Positions 61,837-64,000 of a stretch of DNA of 64,000 nucleotides are shown in pieces. Source of the stretch: CAVQOB01 sp963714325 (GTDB lineage Bacteria; Pseudomonadota; Alphaproteobacteria; Rhizobiales; Hyphomicrobiaceae); assembly GCA_963714325.1 (NCBI GenBank), contig CAVQOB010000003.1:62001-126000 (forward strand). The letters are read 5' to 3'. Position 1 is the first letter of the stretch. Every line of letters starts with the position of its first letter. The position numbers and the translations under genes were made by a program. Below the pieces are notes generated by a model, which was not told the origin of the DNA, did not search any database, and saw only the letters and a list, made by a program, of their open reading frames with translations.

Positions 61837-62748
61837 TCACTGTTGCGCAGTCCCAAACCACGCCGCCAGCCGTTGGCGCGCGGCTTGCCCCGCTTTGAGG
61901 TCCCAGGCATTGACCAGCGCAACGCGAAAGCCGCCGGGTGGCATGGAATGTGCTTCTGGCGCGCGGTCTTCGTGAAACGTGATCTGCACGCTCGATACGC
62001 CTGAGATGGCCAATGCTGCGTCGATCACGGCGCGCGGCGGATGCGTGAAGCGGCGGCCATGCGGGGTGAATAGCGCGAGCGAGTAGCCGTCGCGCCGTTG
62101 CTCATCGGCAAAGCGCCAGGCGCGATCGCGATAGAGTCCGACCAAGGCCGCGACCCAGCCGTCACCATAGAGATCAGGCCATTGATCGGCGAAGCGCAGG
62201 TGGGCTTCGATGATGGTTCCGCCGATCGTTTCGACATTCAACATGCCGGTGTAGTCGGCGAGATTTGCCTCAGTCCATCGCGCGAGCGATGTTTCGAGAT
62301 GCAGCATGGCGGTGGCATGGACCGTCCAATAATCGAACATGCCGCCGCGCGTCGGTTTTCCCGTGGCGTGTCTGATCCAACGCGTCTTGCCGTTCGTGAT
62401 AGCCACGTCAGTGGAGACGTGCGGACCGTCGCAGAGCGGCATCCACATGTGGCCTGGCGTGTTGTGGGCGCGGTAGTTGTCGGGCGACGTCAGCACGCGG
62501 CTACCGACGCCCATACCGCCGAAATTGTAAATCGGTTTAGAGAACACGGGATAGCGCGTTGGTGCCAGTCCATGTGGACCCGCCTCAAGCCCTTGACTCA
62601 GCGCCACCTGCAGCTTGTCAAAAACCCAACGGTGCTTGGGATTCCACGACCAGGCCTCCGGATCGTCGGTCGGGATCAGCACGTCGTCGGGGCAGCCTGC
62701 GTTCGCAAAATACTGATGGCGCCATGGCGCTGGCTCGATGATGGGCAT
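61837..62748 (-). CDS. Conserved hypothetical protein with ATP-grasp-like features
   Basis: The protein has 303 residues starting MPIIEPAPWRHQYFANAGCP. The stretch YPVFSKPIYNFGGMGVGSRV resembles the Lys and Gly-rich loop of ATP-grasp enzymes. MWMPLCDGPHVSTDVAITNG and YTGMLNVETIGGTIIEAHLR resemble the later acidic and Asn/Glu metal-binding strands. I do not recognise a specific family, and the assignment is tentative. It lies 155 bases downstream of the E1-beta gene in the same direction, and may be independently transcribed. The frame is well supported by codon use. Confidence 0.6.
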   Translation of the reverse strand: MPIIEPAPWRHQYFANAGCPDDVLIPTDDPEAWSWNPKHRWVFDKLQVALSQGLEAGPHGLAPTRYPVFSKPIYNFGGMGVGSRVLTSPDNYRAHNTPGHMWMPLCDGPHVSTDVAITNGKTRWIRHATGKPTRGGMFDYWTVHATAMLHLETSLARWTEANLADYTGMLNVETIGGTIIEAHLRFADQWPDLYGDGWVAALVGLYRDRAWRFADEQRRDGYSLALFTPHGRRFTHPPRAVIDAALAISGVSSVQITFHEDRAPEAHSMPPGGFRVALVNAWDLKAGQAARQRLAAWFGTAQQ

Positions 62749-62903
62749 GGGGATCGTGTTCCGACTTCGACACTTGGTATCTTGTCATTTCGGCATTTAT
62801 TGCCGGGATCGATCGTGCCGCCAGCAATGGAGCCAGCCGTTGGATGGACCCCAGGCATAGGGCCCGGGACGACAGCTGGGACGCAACCGCTGGTGACGGA
62901 ATA

Positions 62904-63884
62904 TCATCTCGCCGCCACCGCCGCTCTTGCCGCGGCGGCGATTTTCTCAGGCGTGACGCGAACGGCATTTTCCAGCGGCGGAGAGAAGGGAATCGGGATC
63001 CGCGGCGCACCAAGCCGCTTGGCGACCTTGATGTTGGATGGTCCCAACCGATCAATCACCCGCGCGACGATCTCAGCGCCAAACCCGCCGACTTCGACGG
63101 CCTCATGCACGACCAGCAGGCGCTTGGTCTTCTTCACCGATGCGACGACGGTGTCCTCATCCCATGGCCAGAGCGTTCTCAGATCAAAGGCATCGCAGGA
63201 GACGCCATTCATAGCCAGGGCCGCCGTTGCGATCTCGACCTGCGGCGTGATCGTCGACCAGGTGACGATGGTGAGATCGCCGCCCTCACGCAAGCGTCGG
63301 GCGCGGCCGAACGGGATTGGCTGGATGATACCATCGGGGATGTGTCCGGTTTGCTGCCAGAGGTCCTTCGGATCAAAAAACAGGACTGGATCATCGGAGC
63401 GGATGGCAGAGACAAGGAGGCCCGCTTCATCGGCGGGCGAGGAGGGTGCTACGACTACGACACCCGGCAAATGCACGAACCACAACTCGAGCATCTGCGA
63501 ATGCTGTGCGGCCGAGTTGCGCCACATGCCGTGCGGCATGCGGATGACGACGGCGGGCTTGGCCTGACCACCGAGCATATAGCGAATTTTCGCGATCTGA
63601 TTGACCAATTCGTCCATGGCACACATGACGAAATCGAAGATGCGCATCTCGATGATCGGCCGCGTGCCGACCAGCGCCGCGCCGAGGCCGGCGCCCATGA
63701 TGGTCGATTCCGAAATTGGCGTTGAGACGACGCGCTCGGGACCGAATTCCTCGAGAAAGCCTTTGTACTGTCCCCACAGTGCGCCGCGCGCGACGTCTTC
63801 GCCGAGCACCCAGACGCGGGGATCGCGGCGCATTTCCTGCAGCGCTGCAAGGCGGCCGGCTTCGATCAAAGTCACCTCAGCCAT
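62904..63884 (-). CDS. 2-oxoacid dehydrogenase E1 component, beta subunit (pyruvate/acetoin type)
   Basis: The protein has 326 residues starting MAEVTLIEAGRLAALQEMRR at 63884; an upstream extension was rejected. The transketolase-like pyrimidine-binding domain has VLGEDVARGALWGQYKGFLE, VSTPISESTIMGAGLGAALV and RPIIEMRIFDFVMCAMDELV. The C-terminal domain has LRTLWPWDEDTVVASVKKTK. It pairs with the alpha subunit, whose gene end overlaps its start by 8 bases. The complex decarboxylates a 2-oxoacid with thiamine diphosphate. The exact substrate (pyruvate, acetoin or branched-chain) is unresolved. Confidence 0.92.
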   Translation of the reverse strand: MAEVTLIEAGRLAALQEMRRDPRVWVLGEDVARGALWGQYKGFLEEFGPERVVSTPISESTIMGAGLGAALVGTRPIIEMRIFDFVMCAMDELVNQIAKIRYMLGGQAKPAVVIRMPHGMWRNSAAQHSQMLELWFVHLPGVVVVAPSSPADEAGLLVSAIRSDDPVLFFDPKDLWQQTGHIPDGIIQPIPFGRARRLREGGDLTIVTWSTITPQVEIATAALAMNGVSCDAFDLRTLWPWDEDTVVASVKKTKRLLVVHEAVEVGGFGAEIVARVIDRLGPSNIKVAKRLGAPRIPIPFSPPLENAVRVTPEKIAAAARAAVAAR

Positions 63885-64000
63885 GTCGCACCGCTCCAAC
63901 ATCTTGCACATCGTCGTAGGCGATGGATGCCTGCGGCCAAGGGGCGGCATTGGCTTGCGCCCGACAGGCCAGCATCTCGGTTGTGGCTTCGGCGTCGACG
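63877..64000 (-). CDS. 2-oxoacid dehydrogenase E1 component, alpha subunit (partial, N-terminus outside the window)
   Basis: Only the last 40 residues are present, reading AEATTEMLACRAQANAAPWP and ASIAYDDVQDVGAVRHG, with a stop at 63877-63879. The ending matches E1-alpha C-termini, where an Ala-rich helix is followed by a DDV-type segment. It overlaps the beta-subunit gene by 8 bases, the usual arrangement. The gene continues beyond the right edge. Confidence 0.8.
   Translation of the reverse strand, partial: VDAEATTEMLACRAQANAAPWPQASIAYDDVQDVGAVRHG

Noticed and set aside
61260..61922. Long frames on both strands across the hairpin array
   Set aside because: They arise from the GC-rich tandem repeats and repeat the same residues at 94-base spacing; no real gene is indicated.

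Overview
The window is about 62% G+C, with compact overlapping operons and alphaproteobacterial-type genes: a trb conjugation system, sugar and dipeptide ABC importers, a 3-hydroxybenzoate monooxygenase and many SDRs. It most resembles a Hyphomicrobiales (Rhizobiales) or related soil alphaproteobacterium. This assignment is an inference from gene content; no rRNA or complete tRNA gene is present.

Region by region. (1) 1-10.2 kb, minus strand: one end of an integrative and conjugative element, with ardC, a parB-like gene, traG/virD4, a broken copG-like gene, then trbB-C-D-E-J, which runs off the left edge. (2) 11.2-22.1 kb: a LacI-controlled catabolic cluster with a carbohydrate-type ABC importer, a double-cupin protein, a MetE-like protein, two long SnoaL/NTF2-like proteins and a third, decayed one. 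Two near-identical palindromes lie upstream of the two operons and look like the LacI operators. (3) 22.4-37.3 kb: a probable genomic island bounded by a 52-bp direct repeat that contains a tRNA-3'-end-like core. A catalytically deleted integrase sits at its left end. Its cargo is a formylglycine-type sulfatase, two SDRs, a two-subunit dimethylformamidase-like hydrolase, a HAD phosphatase, an FGGY kinase, a BtpA/SgcQ protein, a DeoR regulator and a NitT/TauT-type ABC importer. Dead marR and aminotransferase genes lie near its right end. (4) 37.4-39.2 kb: mobile debris, with an AlpA-like gene, a decayed IS630 transposase and an IS481-like fragment. (5) 39.2-45 kb: a partly eroded 3-hydroxybenzoate/protocatechuate locus. 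mobR-like and mobA-like genes are intact, livK is cut by an internally deleted IS630, livF has lost its Walker A region, pcaH and pcaG are fused by deletion, and a BKACE gene is intact. (6) 45.4-64 kb: ordinary chromosomal genes, including an esterase-like protein, DUF1993, SDR, acyl-CoA ligase, a membrane-anchored GIY-YIG protein, gamma-glutamyltransferase, a complete oligopeptide ABC operon, a response regulator, an HMA protein beside a copper-ATPase remnant, a repeat-rich intergenic block (60.37-61.8 kb), an ATP-grasp-like protein and 2-oxoacid dehydrogenase E1 genes.

How the genes work together. The likeliest undescribed system is the overlapping operon at 23.2-31.2 kb. It combines a dimethylformamidase-type alpha/beta amidohydrolase with a sulfatase, dehydrogenase, sugar kinase, phosphatase and BtpA-type protein, opposite a NitT/TauT importer. 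This suggests uptake and stepwise dismantling of a sulfated or N-acylated sugar-like compound. The LacI cluster looks like a second catabolic system of unknown substrate.

Many genes left of 45 kb carry frameshifts. Five of them are exactly one base longer than a whole number of codons, which could reflect real decay in an accessory region or assembly errors. This should be kept in mind when reading the calls.
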